The translations under genes and the position numbers were made by a program. A model generated the notes under the pieces. It searched no databases and had not been told where the DNA came from. It saw only the letters and a list, made by a program, of their open reading frames with translations. From positions 3,007,734-3,071,733 of the forward strand of contig NC_133770.1 in assembly GCF_003597395.2 (NCBI RefSeq): DNA of 64,000 nt, given 5' to 3'. Shown piece after piece: positions 22,115-33,712 of this stretch (positions within the stretch are counted from its first letter, which is position 1; each line of letters begins with the position of its first letter). The DNA is from Chelonoidis abingdonii (Eukaryota > Chordata > Testudines > Testudinidae).

Positions 22115-22247
22115 AATGTCCCAACAGCACCTCGACTCACTCATGATTTTGTATGTTGAACAAGAATTGACTTCATCAGTTAATTACAATGATGTGATTG
22201 AGGAATTTAAGTCCATGATACCTGATAAGCGACATCTCCTTCTCTAG
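22115..22247 (+). pseudogene. hAT transposase C-terminal remnant
   Basis: From about 22115 an open stretch reads MSQQHLDSLMILYVEQELTS and then YNDVIEEFKSM, ending at a stop near 22247. The pattern (hydrophobic helix, then a D-V-I/F motif at the very end) fits the C-terminal dimerisation tail of hAT transposases and their domesticated relatives. The upstream part is too decayed to follow. About 300 bp downstream, CCTGGGTGCACACCCTAATG may belong to the 3' end of the same element. Confidence 0.45.
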
Positions 22248-22743
22248 GACAGGAAGAAAAAGAAACCTTAATCTGTTTTGGTCAATTTGGTTTAGCTCAT
22301 TATCTGGTTAAAGACACAGTTTTCATGATCTTTATCTTTGTATACGCCTGGTTATCACTACAGCAAAAATTTGGCGTTTTTTCTAATTTTTTAAGTAAAG
22401 TTTAGTTGTTAATTTTTAAAATATTTAAGTTTAGTTACATTTTGTTTCTTTAGTTTTTGATTAATTAAAAATGTCCTTTATGATTGAGTATTCAATAAAT
22501 GTTCACCTTTTAAAAAAAATAAATAAATGAAATTCCCTGGGTGCACACCCTAATGAAATGTGCTGCGCACGCCTATGTGGGCAATGCTTCTTGATGTTGT
22601 CAAAGCATAACAAAGTGATATAAAATAAAATTTAGAGCATACATTTTGCAAGATATTCTTCCTCCTGTGCACGGTGGTCGTGACAGGTACTTCAACATCT
22701 GTTTTAATTTGTTGCAGTTCAAATTGTTCTGCAACACACGGGG
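22248..22743. other. AT-rich non-coding stretch
   Basis: AT-rich DNA (22370-22520), perhaps the 3' end of the hAT remnant. No coding sequence seen. Confidence 0.4.
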
Positions 22744-24133
22744 TGTGATGACGTGGTTCTGGCGGGACCCAACTAAGAGTGCCAAATCAGGACCAATTGC
22801 TCAAACAGGGCAGTCACAGCCCAAGGCTGGGGTTTATCCACCTCTAAGGCAAACCAAACCAGCCAGATAAAAATGACTTCGGTATCACCCCACTGGCCAA
22901 CCACAAGTCACACAAGCAATTTTCTTAGACACTCCAGTCTCCCAGTATCACCACCAGTCCCACACGTCCTGGGGATCAATAGTTATGAAAACCAACACCC
23001 CAATAAAAGAAAAAGGTTCTCCCGATCCCAAAGGATCAAGCCCCAGACCCAGGTCAATATGTTTATTAGAGAATATTTAAATAAAGATGATACACAGAGT
23101 TTGGCGTGTCAGTCATTAGTCATCAGGGGCAACATACAGAGTATGGGGGGACGCTGGTATTTGGGTATGGGTTAGTATATATTACATACAGTCTGTAATG
23201 TCCCCAATGCGGGGGGTACGGTGGGTGGGGTCAAAGTATAGTAGGGGAGCAGTGAGGGTACATCGCTCATCTAATGGGTTACACATAGTCATGATTAGAG
23301 CAAGCGTGGTTAATTGGGGAGCGGTGACACTCACTTGGGGATATCCAGATCCGGTGGTTCAGGGACTCGGGGATGTAGTATAATTACACATCAGATCTTA
23401 CCACAAATCACGCTGTTGCCATCTTTAGAATCTAAAATCTAAAGGTTATTTTATAAAAGGAAAGATAGAGAATGAGAGCTAGAATTGGTTAATGGAATCA
23501 AATTACATACAGTAATGGCAAAGTCTTAGTTCAGGCTTGTAGCAGTGATGGAATAAACTGCAGGTTTAAGTTCAGTCTCTGGAGAACATCCTGCTGGGGA
23601 TGGGTCATCAGTCCTTTGTGCAGAGCTTCAGACTGTAGCAAAGTCCTCCAGAGGTAAGAAGCGGGATTGAAGACAAAATGGAGATGGCTTTCGCTTATAT
23701 AGACTATTCAGATGTAAGAACACTCCTTGTTCCCATGTGGAAGTTACAGCAAAATGGAGAGTTTGCAGTCACACGGGCCAGTTCCTGCATACTTTGCTGG
23801 TCACAAGCGTTTCGCTTCCTCTCAATGGGTCAGTTGTGTAGGTGATGGTCCTTAATGGGCCATCAAGCAGGCTAAGCTGAGCTGACACCAACTAGTCTGG
23901 GGTGTCACCCAGAACTGCAGCACCAATTTAAAATACAGACAGCACACAGCCAATACTTATAACTTCAACTACAAAATGATACAGACATACAGACAGCATA
24001 ATCATAACCAGTAACCCGTAACCTGGTCTTAGACACCTTATAGGACCCCCTTTACATAGGATTTGGTGCCACTACAGAACCTTGGTTGCAAACCGTGTTC
24101 TATATGGTCCCAGTTTATATCAATAACGTCACA
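22744..24133 (-). mobile_element. Family A solo LTR, target duplication CGGGG
   Basis: The plus strand begins TGTGATGACG and ends AACGTCACA (24133). The 5-bp flanks 22739-22743 and 24134-24138 are both CGGGG. It aligns, inverted, with the plus-strand copy at 36414-37469. On the minus strand a TATATAAG box lies at about 23695-23702, followed by the poly(A) region. No internal coding sequence remains. Confidence 0.88.
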
Positions 24134-24170
24134 CGGGGGTACATAAGGAATTTTTCAATTAACTACCTGT

Positions 24171-24410
24171 GACAGTTTGGATCACAGAAACCCCCTGGGA
24201 GCTGCCACCTGATGTGCCCAGACTTCTTCTACCTCTGCTTTCCCTGCCAGCTCAGGACTCCAGCGCCCTGTCTTGCTAAGCCAGACTCTTCTACCTGCTT
24301 TAACACAGATCCAGGGTCTGAATTACTTGCCCCAAAGCTGCAGGTTTACCTGAAAGCAGCTAACAGAAGTGTTCCTGTTTTTTAACACGCAGATGTTTTA
24401 GTAATTAGAT
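24171..24410 (-). mobile_element. Truncated LTR fragment (TGTGACAGTTTGG...)
   Basis: Begins TGTGACAGTTTGGATCACAG, with the same kind of end as family A, and resembles the first 240 bp of 12562-14268 in composition. No other end was found. Confidence 0.45.
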
Positions 24411-24514
24411 GGCAACCTAGAAGCTGTATGCAACTACCTGGCCATGGGCGGCGGGTAATGAAGGCAATGCCTTCCCAAAAAGGTGGGGGTGGCCACTGAT
24501 GTCTAGGTCTAAAG

Positions 24515-25072
24515 CAGGGGTGGACAAGCTATGGTCCTCAAGCTCCTGCTGAGAAGCAGGGTCCAGGACATACATGCTCGGGGCCGTGACTCTGCGTGGC
24601 TCCTGGAAGCAGTGGTATGTCCCCCCTGTGGCCAATGGGAGCTGCAGGGCTGGCACCTGTGGATGGGGCAGCATGTGGAACCCTCTGGGTGCCCCTTTGC
24701 GTAGGAGCCGGAGGGGGGACATGCTGCTCCTTCCTGGAGCTGCTTGAGGTATGCACCACCTGGCGCCTGCGCCCTGACCCCCTGCCCTAGCCCTGATCCT
24801 CTCCCTGCCCTCTGAGCCCGTCGGTCCAACCCAGAGTACCCTTCTGCACTTCCAACCTCTCATTTCCAGCCCCACTCAAGAGCCCTCACCCCACCCCCCA
24901 ACCCCAACTCCCTACCCCAGTCTGGAGCCTCTTCCCACACCCTGAACTCCTAATTTCTGGCCCCACTCCAGAGCCTGCACCTCAACCCCCAATTTCACAA
25001 ACATTCATGGCCCCACTATACAATTTCCATACCCATATGTGGCCCTTCGACCAAAAAGTTTGCCCACCCATG
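24515..25072. mobile_element. Non-autonomous hAT transposon
   Basis: Left end CAGGGGTGGACAAGCTA; right end, inverted, CATGGGTGGGCAAACTT. The flanks GTCTAAAG (24507-24514) and GTCTAAGT (25073-25080) agree at six of eight bases, fitting an aged 8-bp hAT duplication. The interior is GC-rich and non-coding; open frames in it are chance. Confidence 0.75.
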
Positions 25073-25429
25073 GTCTAAGTAGTAGACCTGCTTTGGGACA
25101 GTATCTCTGATGCAAGAGACTTCCTAGTGTGCCTCAGCGGTGAGGCTCCTGCGCTAAAAGATGAAATCACTGAGAGCTGTGATTAGTGCGGGGCTCTGAA
25201 AACATGATGTGGACAGCTGGTGGGGAGGCATGGCCAGCGGGTGTTGTCACAGCGAGCAGGGAGTGGAGTGCGTAAGGTGTCTTCTTATCCCCCTGTTCGG
25301 CCCAAGTCTGCAGATGCACCTTGGAGCTCTAAGTCTGCATGATCCAAGGACAGCAGCTGTGAGTGAGGTGCAGGGGAAGGACGGGCACATTAACGGGACT
25401 TTTGGGTTGCTGGATGTCTTTCTTTGCTC

Positions 25430-25670
25430 ATGAGTTACATTAATGAATCCTGTTTGTGGTATTTCTCCAACAAGTAATGCTGCATTGTTTTCTTCCTTTA
25501 TTAAAGGGCTTTTGCTACACTTAGACTCTGTTCTTGTGAGAGGGAAAGTGTGGCCTCTTAGAGGCACCTGGGGGGTGGTGCGTAGTTGTCCCAGGTCACT
25601 GGGTGGGGGCTCAAGCTGGTTGCATTGTTATTGAAAAGGAACCCCTAAAGGTGCAGAGAGTTACACATAA
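25430..25670 (+). mobile_element. LTR fragment (R/U5-like), family C
   Basis: Contains TTTATTAAAGGGCTTTTGCT, then CCAGGTCACTGGGTGGGGGC and GAAAAGGAACCCCTAAAGG, ending near GAGTTACA. The same blocks in the same order occur at 35490-35715. The upstream U3 part could not be delimited. Confidence 0.5.
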
Positions 25671-26269
25671 ACACACCCAAGTCTCTCCCCTCCCAGCTAG
25701 CTGTCAGGGAAGCATTCATTCAGACCCTGTTTACATCTCTGTTGCCCAGCGAATCGAGCCCAGCACTGGGGCCCTTGCAGGGGAGAACATGGAGAGAGAT
25801 CAGTGTATTCTCCTCTGCTTCCCCATTTCATCCCGGTGTTCCTCCTCCCCCTGCGGCTGCTCGCTCTCTGGGAGCACGTTGCAGGCAGTAGCTGGGGTCA
25901 GTGGGTTTGATTGCATCTGTCTTGTGTTTCAGTGGCTGGGTGGCACCATCATCCCCTCTCTGGCTTTTCCTCGCTCCCTTCCATCTGTCCCGTGCCAGGA
26001 GCGGGGGTTACAGCTGGGTCATTGCCTGCCACATGCCCTGTGCTGAGGAGGGACCTGCAGAAAGGCCATGGGAGCCAGGGAGCCCCAGGTGTGCTGTTAG
26101 CCTGATGCCATCAGAGCTGCAGTGCTAGGGGCTACTGTTAGCCGCTCTCCCCGGTAACACCTGTCCCCAAACCCCGCAGCACAACCTGGCCAGGCAGAGC
26201 AGTGAACACACCTCTTGGCCAGGCACGGAGTGGGGGCTCCAGCCCCACTGAGATCAGGGGATGGGCCTG
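25671..26269. other. Unassigned GC-rich stretch
   Basis: Non-coding by appearance. Short overlapping open frames have no recognisable motifs. Confidence 0.35.
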
Positions 26270-26645
26270 GTTCTTATGGGTCTATCCGGTCTCTTGCAAG
26301 CATATGCAGGATCAGAAATTTTTCCCCAGGTCAGACTGTCAGTGACCTTGGGCATTTTCACCTTCCTCTGCAGCGTGTGGGTGCAGATCCCTTGCCTGCA
26401 TTATCTGGGTATATCTCACCTCATCATTTCCCTGCCATGGCAGGGCCTCTGGCACAGGTGCACCTTGACCCCTCCTATTCTCTGCCTGTGGCACATAACA
26501 GTCTAGTCTCCTGAGGCTGCAGTGCCTTGGGCTCAGCGTGCAGGTGCTGGTGGGTGAGAGTGGCCTGTGGTATGCAGGAGATCAGACTGGATGATCTAGG
26601 GGTCCCCACTGGCTTTAAACACTTTGACTCTGTGATGGGATTTCT
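26270..26645 (+). mobile_element. CR1/L3-type LINE 3' end
   Basis: Contains TTTTCACCTTCCTCTGCAG and ends with GATCAGACTGGATGATCTAG followed by TTTGACTCTGTGAT, the usual 3' tail of this LINE class on the plus strand. Confidence 0.65.
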
Positions 26646-27149
26646 GGGCCGGGTCACAAGAGCAACCAGCAGGAGCTGGCTTGAGAAGAGACTCCATGAC
26701 ATACTGATGTGTCCCTGGGGACCATCAAACGACAGGGGCAGGGAACCACCAGGGCAAATCCTGGGGGGCTGCATCCTTTCCCAGGCCAAACTGCCATTGT
26801 GTCAACATCCCATTGCTGAGAACGAGCTGAGCCCCGGCTCTGACACTGGAGCCCGTAGCAGGGCAGTGCTTTCCCTCCAGGTCTGGAGAGCCATGGAATT
26901 TCCTCCTGCCCCTCTGACCTTCTCTGGCTCTGATCGGCCCGTAGCTCCCAGCCGGGAGTGTGTTTTTGCTCTCTCCCATGGCACCGATCTCCCTCTGGGG
27001 TTTGCATTATTGTTGTTACAGGACATTGTGTACTCTGATCGCAGCTCTGGGGTTCTTGTCTGGCTTCCCCCATCACCCCCACTAGGAGATTCACAGCTAC
27101 AGCACAGGCTGGCGGTGTTCACGCTGGCATGTCCTTGTTAAGGGGATAC
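26646..27149. other. Unassigned stretch between two LINE ends
   Basis: Frames of up to 204 residues cross this region in several phases but show no domain or codon signal. No RNA gene seen. Confidence 0.35.
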
Positions 27150-27400
27150 TGGTTCACAGCATCACAGAAACATCAGGAGGGAAGGGCCCTCGAGGGGTCA
27201 TCAGTCCTGCCTCTGCGCTGAGGCAGGGCCAAGGTAACCTGGTCGTAGACCATCCCTGTCTGGGGTTTGTCTGACCTGTTCTTACACACCTCCAGTGACG
27301 GGGAGATGCTCTGGGGTTCACCCAGTCCAGTGACGGTTCTGTCACCCCTGCCCTGTAACCCTGGGTGCATCCATGCTGCTCACAGCCCAGTGCCCTCACC
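27150..27400 (-). mobile_element. CR1 LINE 3' end
   Basis: ATCACAGAAACATCAGGAGG followed by CCTCGAGGGGTCATCAGTCC is the inverted CR1 3' tail. The downstream CTGACCTGTTCTTACACACC block also fits. Confidence 0.6.
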
Positions 27401-28314
27401 CTGGCGTAGGCCAGCCCAGTTACTCCTCGCAGAGCGACACCAACCGTTCTTCCAGCTCCAAGTCTCGTCCCCCGAGAACTGTCCAGTCCCCATCCCTGGA
27501 CGTCTCAGCAGTTATCAAGTTGGCTATCTCAGACAGCCAGTTGCCACACAGCCTGCGAGTGAGCTGAGGGGAGTTTACCTGGTAGCTTAGCATGCAGCAC
27601 TCAGAGGGTTTTGCAATGAAACAAGGGCACATGTATTAACGAACAGATCCATGAGCAATTTCAGGTAAGAGTGAAAGAGAGAGAAAAGGCTACAGTAAAA
27701 CAAACCAGACACGCTCTCTAGTGGCTAAAAAAGGAGGGGATGGGAACATCCATCAATAGGAATGGAGCAGCTCACACCTCTGTGAGCCTCCTGTATCGGT
27801 GCTGGAGTGCCTGCGCCATGCATCGAGCATGCCTGTTCTCAGCTCCCCACTCCCATCTCGTGGCTCTGTGCCATGGGGATACATCAGCCATGGTCCATCA
27901 TGCCGTTTGATGCCGGGCAGGAACTCAGCGAGTCTCTCCCAGCAGAGAACTGATTCATCAGCACTGGGACACTGGTGCGGGGCTCTCTGGTGTCATTTTC
28001 AGTTTGGTAGCCATCAGCCCAGCACCGCACCATACCCCAGACAGAGCACTGCCCAGGAAAGGATGCCAGGATAGGATGGGGGAGTGGGACTGCTGACTGG
28101 CTTTGGGGTACACTTGTGGGGTGTTGAACTTCCTCAATATTGCACACACAACTCCACTTTTTATTTTTAGCCTAAATCCGGTTAAAAGAATTGAACCATC
28201 AAAACTTTCACTGCATGAAAAGTTCAGCATTTTTGATCAAAATGAAAGTTAAGTCATCAGCTATGTTAAGGGCTGCTACAAAAAGCAGAGTGATCAATTT
28301 TTCTCTTTCTACAC
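27401..28314. other. Unassigned stretch
   Basis: No recognisable coding, RNA or repeat feature. Confidence 0.35.
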
Positions 28315-28485
28315 TAAAGGTAGGAGAAGCAGCAAAGGGCTTAATCTCCAGCAGTGGAGATTTAGGTTTGGTATTAGGAAAAACTTTCTGACTGTAAGGG
28401 TAGTTAAACTCTGGAACAGGCTTCCAAGGGAGGTTGTGAAATACTAATCACTGAAGAACAGGTCAGATAAACACCTGTTGGGGCT
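28315..28485 (+). mobile_element. CR1-like LINE fragment (end of ORF2)
   Basis: With one frame change it reads GEAAKGLISSSGDLGLVLGK, then VKLWNRLPREVVK-like text, matching the last part of a CR1 ORF2. About 170 bp remain. Confidence 0.55.
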
Positions 28486-29171
28486 GGTTTTACTCCCCCT
28501 CCCCCCCCCACACACACACCCCAAATATCTGTGGTGTTCTTTTACTACGATCATTTGTAAGTAATTTTATTTTGATTTTTAACTTTTATGGTCACAGTCA
28601 CTGGAGTACCATGCCGGAGCAGTGCAGAACAGTGCAAGGAGGGTGCCAGGTTACTTGTTTTACATCACTGGAGCAATGTAAAGCAACCAGAGTTACCTCT
28701 ACCTCCTCTCCTCCACATTCCCCCCTGCCTCTTCCACCTTTCTGCAGCCCCTGTGCACTCTCCCCAAATCCCCTCTCCCTTCTGTGCTTCGCTTTCTTCT
28801 GCATCCATCCCCAACACCAGTGCGAGCCCCCATCTGGAAATCTAGGAAACTACAGACCCCACCGTGGGTGCCCTGGATGGCCAATACTTCCCCATTTGCA
28901 GGTACTGAGTCTGGGGGTCTAAACAAAGAGAATATGATTGGGGTGGGGAATGAGGTGGGGGAGAACAGAAACTTGGGAAAACCAGCAATTAATGAATTTA
29001 CAATATTAGGTAAGATGTCAACTTCCTGGGGCACCTCAGCAATAGTTCCAGCCTCCGGTCTCCTCTGGCAGTTGTGAGCAGCTGGTGCATCCTGGCCCCT
29101 TCCCCTCCCCCAGCTCCCCCACTCACAGCTTCTTGTCCTGCAGTGAGGAAGTCCCTGGGCAGCTCCAGGGG
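28486..29171. other. Unassigned; C-rich/CA run at 28496-28521
   Basis: A poly-C/(CA)n run begins the stretch. The remainder has no supported feature. Confidence 0.4.
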
Positions 29172-30000
29172 TGTCATAAACAGATAGTTAAGGGTTAATG
29201 TCTCTTTCACCTGTAAAGGGTTAAGAAGCTCAGTGAACCTGGCTGACACCTGACCAGAGGACCAATGGGGGGACAAGATACTTTCAAGTCTTGGTGGAGG
29301 GAAGTCTTTGTTTGTGCTGGGGTTTGTTCTTTGTCGTCTTAGGCTCAAGAGGCCAGACGTCAAACCCAGATCTTTCTCAATCTGTCAAACGTCTCATCAT
29401 TCAAATATGTATGTACTACTAGAAAACGTGGATTAGGCTTAGTTTGTTTCTTAACTTTGTGATGTTATTGTGCTGGAGATATTTTTACCTTTGGCTGTAA
29501 CTTTATCTAGGCTAGGGGAGAGTCCTCTAGTCATATATTAGCTGAAGACCTGTAACATTCCATCTTGATTTACAGAGAGCAATTTTACTTTTTCTTTTCT
29601 TAATAAGCTTTCTTTAAGAAACCTATTGATTTTTTCTTGTTAAGACCCAGGGTTGGGTCTGACTCACCAGGATTGGGGGGGAAGGAAGGGAGAAGGTTTA
29701 TTCTGTCTGTTTTAAGCATCCAGGAAGTTTGGTCAGTGGCTCTCTCAGGGTAACCCAGGGGGGGAAAGTCTGGAAGGGGCAAAGGAGGGGAATGGTTTAT
29801 TTTCTCTGTTTTAAGACCCAAGGAGTTTGGGTCTTGGGTCCCCCAGGGAAGGTTTTGGGGGACAGGGAGTGTACCAGACACTGGGATTTCTGGTTGGTGG
29901 CAGCGCTATCAGATCTAAGCTAGGAATTAAGCTTAGAAGGGTACATGCAGGTCCCCACTTTCTGGACGCTAAAGTTCAAAGTGGGAAACATACCTTGACA
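29172..30000 (+). mobile_element. Solo LTR, family B, target duplication AGGGG
   Basis: Begins TGTCATAAACAGATAGTTAA and ends AACATACCTTGACA at 30000. The flanks 29167-29171 and 30001-30005 are both AGGGG. It aligns, inverted, with 6081-6981. Near-repeated blocks around 'ttaagacccag..gtttggtc' (29643-29840) resemble internal tandem duplication of the R/U5 part. Confidence 0.88.
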
Positions 30001-30199
30001 AGGGGCTTTACCTCCAGAGCCAGCTGGGGTAGTTCCAGCTTTAATGACTCGGCAGAGGGGCCTGCACTGGAGTCTCCTGGGGAGGCTACTGCTCTGTGCA
30101 GCTTCAGCCCAAGCTACCTCCGCACCAGGGCATGTGATCACGCCACCCCTGTGCTGTCTGGCACCTCAAAGTCACCACCTCAGCTCTGCACCGTCCACT

Positions 30200-31160
30200 G
30201 TTTCTCATCCTCAGCTCTGCTCTTTTGAGAGGAACCAGTAGGATACAGGGCCTTGAACAGAGTCCTCACCGCCACACAGGCCCTGCCAGCAGACAGTAAG
30301 AGCCTCTTTCTGAAACCAAGACCTGCCACATCTACTGCTTTCCCGCAGCCGCTGGCCAGTAACGCCGTCACAGAAGGAAATTCGGTTGGCCAGGCATGAT
30401 TTGTTCTTGACAAACTCCTGCTGGCTATTCCGTGTAATCCTGTTATCCTCCAGGTGCTCACAAGCTGATTGGTTAATCATTTGTTCCAGTATCTTTCCAG
30501 ATATTGAAGTTAGGCTGCCTGGTCTATAATCCCCCGGGGCCAATTTGTTCCCCTTTTAATGAGAGATAACATGTTGGTTCTCCAGTTCTCTGGGCTCTCA
30601 CTCATCCTCCATGAGTTGTCAAAGATAATCGCTAATGGTTCCAGGATGGCTTCAGCTAGTTCCTGAAATACCCTGGGGTGAATTTCATCAAGCCCTGCTG
30701 ACTTGAATACATCTAATTTATCTAAATAGTCTTTCACCTGTGCTTTCCCTGTTTTGGTTTTCATTCCTTCCCACTTGCTGTTAATATTAATTGTGTTAAG
30801 TATCTGGCTACAATTTACCTTTTTAGTGACGACAGAAACAAGAGAGGCATTAAACACCTCAGCCTTCTTGATGTCATCCATTACCAGCTCTCCCTCCCCA
30901 CTAAGCCGTGCGTCTAAACTTTCCTTTCTCTTTCTCTTGCTGTGAATGTACCTATAGAACCACTTCGAGTTCCTTTCATCTCCCCTGCTAGTGTAACTCA
31001 CATTTTGTGCCTTTGCTTTTCTGATTCTGTCTCTATGTGCTTGCACTGTTCTTTTGTGCTCCTCCTTTGCAATTTGTCCATGTTTCCACTTTTCGCAGGA
31101 GGCCTTTCGGATTTTCAGCTCATTAAAGAGCTAATTAAATTCCTCTCTTTACGCAAAGAA
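30200..31160 (-). mobile_element. CR1 LINE ORF2 fragment (reverse-transcriptase N-terminal half)
   Basis: The minus-strand translation contains RGDERNSKWFYRYIHSKRKR, LDKLDVFKSAGLDEIHPRVF, EPLAIIFDNSW and, after a frame change near 30540, DYRPGSLTSISGKILEQMI and SQQEFVKNKSC. This is the palm/finger entry of a CR1-type reverse transcriptase. At least one frameshift and the missing 3' half make it dead. Confidence 0.85.
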
Positions 31161-33443
31161 TAGGTGCTGCACTGGCAGTGACATTGCAAATCACCCCCCT
31201 CCGCACCAGATAACAGCATGCCTCAGCCCTGACTACAGAGCCATCGTCAGAGCAGAGGGTCCCCACGGCACAGCCAGGCCCTAGAGCCAGCTGTCATGGT
31301 GGGTCTCTGATACAGCATCACAAGCTGAAACCAAATCTCCCACCCTGTATGGGGCTGTGGGGCCACCAGAACGGTCGTGCTGAGTGTGAGGGTGCTCAGC
31401 TAGGCCATGCAGCTTGAGGAGGAGTATTGCATGCTGGGAGCTGTGGTCTCCACAGCCTGTATCTGTAAATTAAAGCTGCTATGTGACCCCTCCCCCATTG
31501 GCTCATGCACCACGGGGCTCTCTGGCCCCCTCTCCTCAGCAGACGACAGCAGGAGTAAATGAGCTGGAGAAAAGGAGCCGGCGAAGCCCTGGGCAGAGTC
31601 GTGCGGCCCTGGCTCACGGCCCAGCCCTGCCAACAGGAGCAGGTCACACAGAGCGAGTGTATTTGTGTTTATTTGCACTCTTAGCTCACGTTCCCCGCAG
31701 GTATAAACGGGTGCAGTTCCACTCGGCGCAGCAGAGCTGGACCCATGTACACCCCTGTGAGTTCAGCCCTTTATACGGAGCTTTAATTTCCTTTCTATCT
31801 ATCTGCCTCTGCACAGCGGCTTGGGAGGCCAGAGGGCACCACGGGACAGGCCGTTCTGGTCCCCAGGCGGCCGCACTCCCCTTGTCTGTGCTGTTACAGG
31901 GAACGAGGCAGGGGCGGGTGGGGTTGTGGGTTTGCAGGATGCAGAGAAAGGGGCCTTGGATCCATCCCAGCCCTACAGCAGGAGAAGCAAGGGGCGTTTG
32001 TACTGGCTGGAGGGGGACGGGGGGGTTGGGATCCAGATTCCGTGTAACTGATCTCAGGGGCGTGGAGGGGAGGGGTGGCTACCAGACTCCAGCCTGGGCT
32101 GCTGCCTAGCTACACAAGGGAGGTGAGGCCTGGAAGGACTCCGCCTCAGGTGGGTGCAGTAGCTAATCTCCGCTTGAACCTCCATCCGCCGCCTCTCTCA
32201 AGGGGGGTGTCTGGCTCCGCAGCGTGAGGCCGGAATAGCAGCCAGCACAGTACAGTCCATCTCTTGCTCTCTGCTTGGCTTTGCGCTTCGCCACCGTGGG
32301 CCTTTCGTCTTCTCTCCTGGTCCTGGGGCTCAGGACCCCCTCAGCAGAGCGCCCCTCCTGCACGAGACAGAGAGGGGTCACCTACAGCATCATCTCCGCC
32401 CGCTGCTCCTTGCCGCCATAGGACAGGGTGGCAAGGGATCCCACCACCCAGGCCTGGCACACACAACCACCACCCTTCAGGCAGAGGAGCAGAGTGGGGG
32501 CAGGGTGCTCTGACAATCAGCCGATGGCTGAGGAACCAGGCACTCCTGACTGCTAATCTTGGCTCCATCATGGACTCACCATGTGCCCGTTAAGCTCTGC
32601 GTGCCTCAGTTTCCCCATCTGTCTAATGGCGATAGTTCTGACCCGCCTCCTGCAAGGGGGCTGGAGGATTCAGTCGTTCGTGTCCCTAGTGCTCTGAGCC
32701 CAGACAGCGCTAGCGAAGGAGCAGCACAGCCCCACCAGCTCTTCCCTTCACCCTGACTGAGCCGGGCAGGGCTGAGCCAACGCCTCCTTGCCAGCCGGGA
32801 CTCCGTCGCTGTCTCTCTGCAGCAGGGCGGTTCAGTGATAGGTGGCAGGGAGAGCAGAGCAATCTCAGCTCTGCAGCGCGTTTCCCCAGAGCCCTCCCCC
32901 CAGGGCATCTCCTCACATGTCCCAGCCGGAGGTGGGGGCTGTGACGGGACTTTCCGAGCCTCTGTGGACAGCGGCATCAGCAGGTACCGTCCCCTCCTTC
33001 GCTGTGCCCTCCCTCTGCTGTCCTGCATTCCCTGACCAACTGCGTCAGGTTAGTTGTGTTTGAAGGAAGAGGAACAGAGCGGGAAGGCGTCCCCGGCTCA
33101 GAGTCCTGACCTCCCTGGGGCCCCTGGCTTGCCTCGTGCTGTTCCCCGCTGAGGCTACCTCTCACCTGGCTGGTGACTACAGATCCATGGCAGTCGGGAC
33201 AGGGGAGCTTGGGGGCGGGAAGCTTGTTTTGGACTTCCTCATGGGGGCGCTGCAGGAGGAGAGGAGAGGGTTAGGGGTGAGTCACTGGGAGGCCAGGGCT
33301 TACAGGGCAATATGGGGCAAGGCCGGGGGGATGCGTGCAAGTGGTTAGCGCCCTGCTGCCTCTGCAGCAACGGTGAGCCACCGTCCCTGGGCTGCACTGA
33401 TCTGGCACGCGAGGGCCCTGGCAGATTCGCTGGGGATCTAAGG
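31161..33443. other. Unassigned GC-rich stretch
   Basis: Moderately GC-rich, with open frames of up to 208 residues in several phases and no domain. A few splice-like sites exist (for example CAGGTACC near 32980), but no gene model can be built. Confidence 0.35.
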
Positions 33444-33712
33444 CTCTGTCCAGGCTGCAGCTGGGGAGACAGACTCGCACTATCTCCGCTCAGGCAAGTG
33501 CTCTAAAAATAGCCACGTGGCCGTGGCAGCAACGGTGGAAACTCAGGCTGGGGGTGGGCGGGCTTGGATGAGGGGAGCTAGCCCGAGCCGCCACCCGCAC
33601 GGCACCATCCACACTGCTATTCTTAGCATGTTACTTGGAGCAGAGCCAGCGTGAGTCTGCCTGCCCGGGCTGGGTGCCACGTTCCCAGCTCCAGTGTAGA
33701 CAGACCCCTTGA
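33444..33712. mobile_element. MITE-like DNA transposon
   Basis: Left end GGCTCTGTCCAGGCTGCAGC; right end, inverted, GGGTCTGTCTACACTGGAGC. Both are followed by TGGG. Non-coding, about 270 bp. Confidence 0.65.

Noticed and set aside
26527..27141. 204-residue plus-strand frame
   Set aside because: It starts inside a LINE 3' tail and has no domain, and equally long frames exist on the opposite strand.
31483..32109. 208-residue plus-strand frame
   Set aside because: GC-rich DNA with low stop density; no domain, signal or consistent splice sites.
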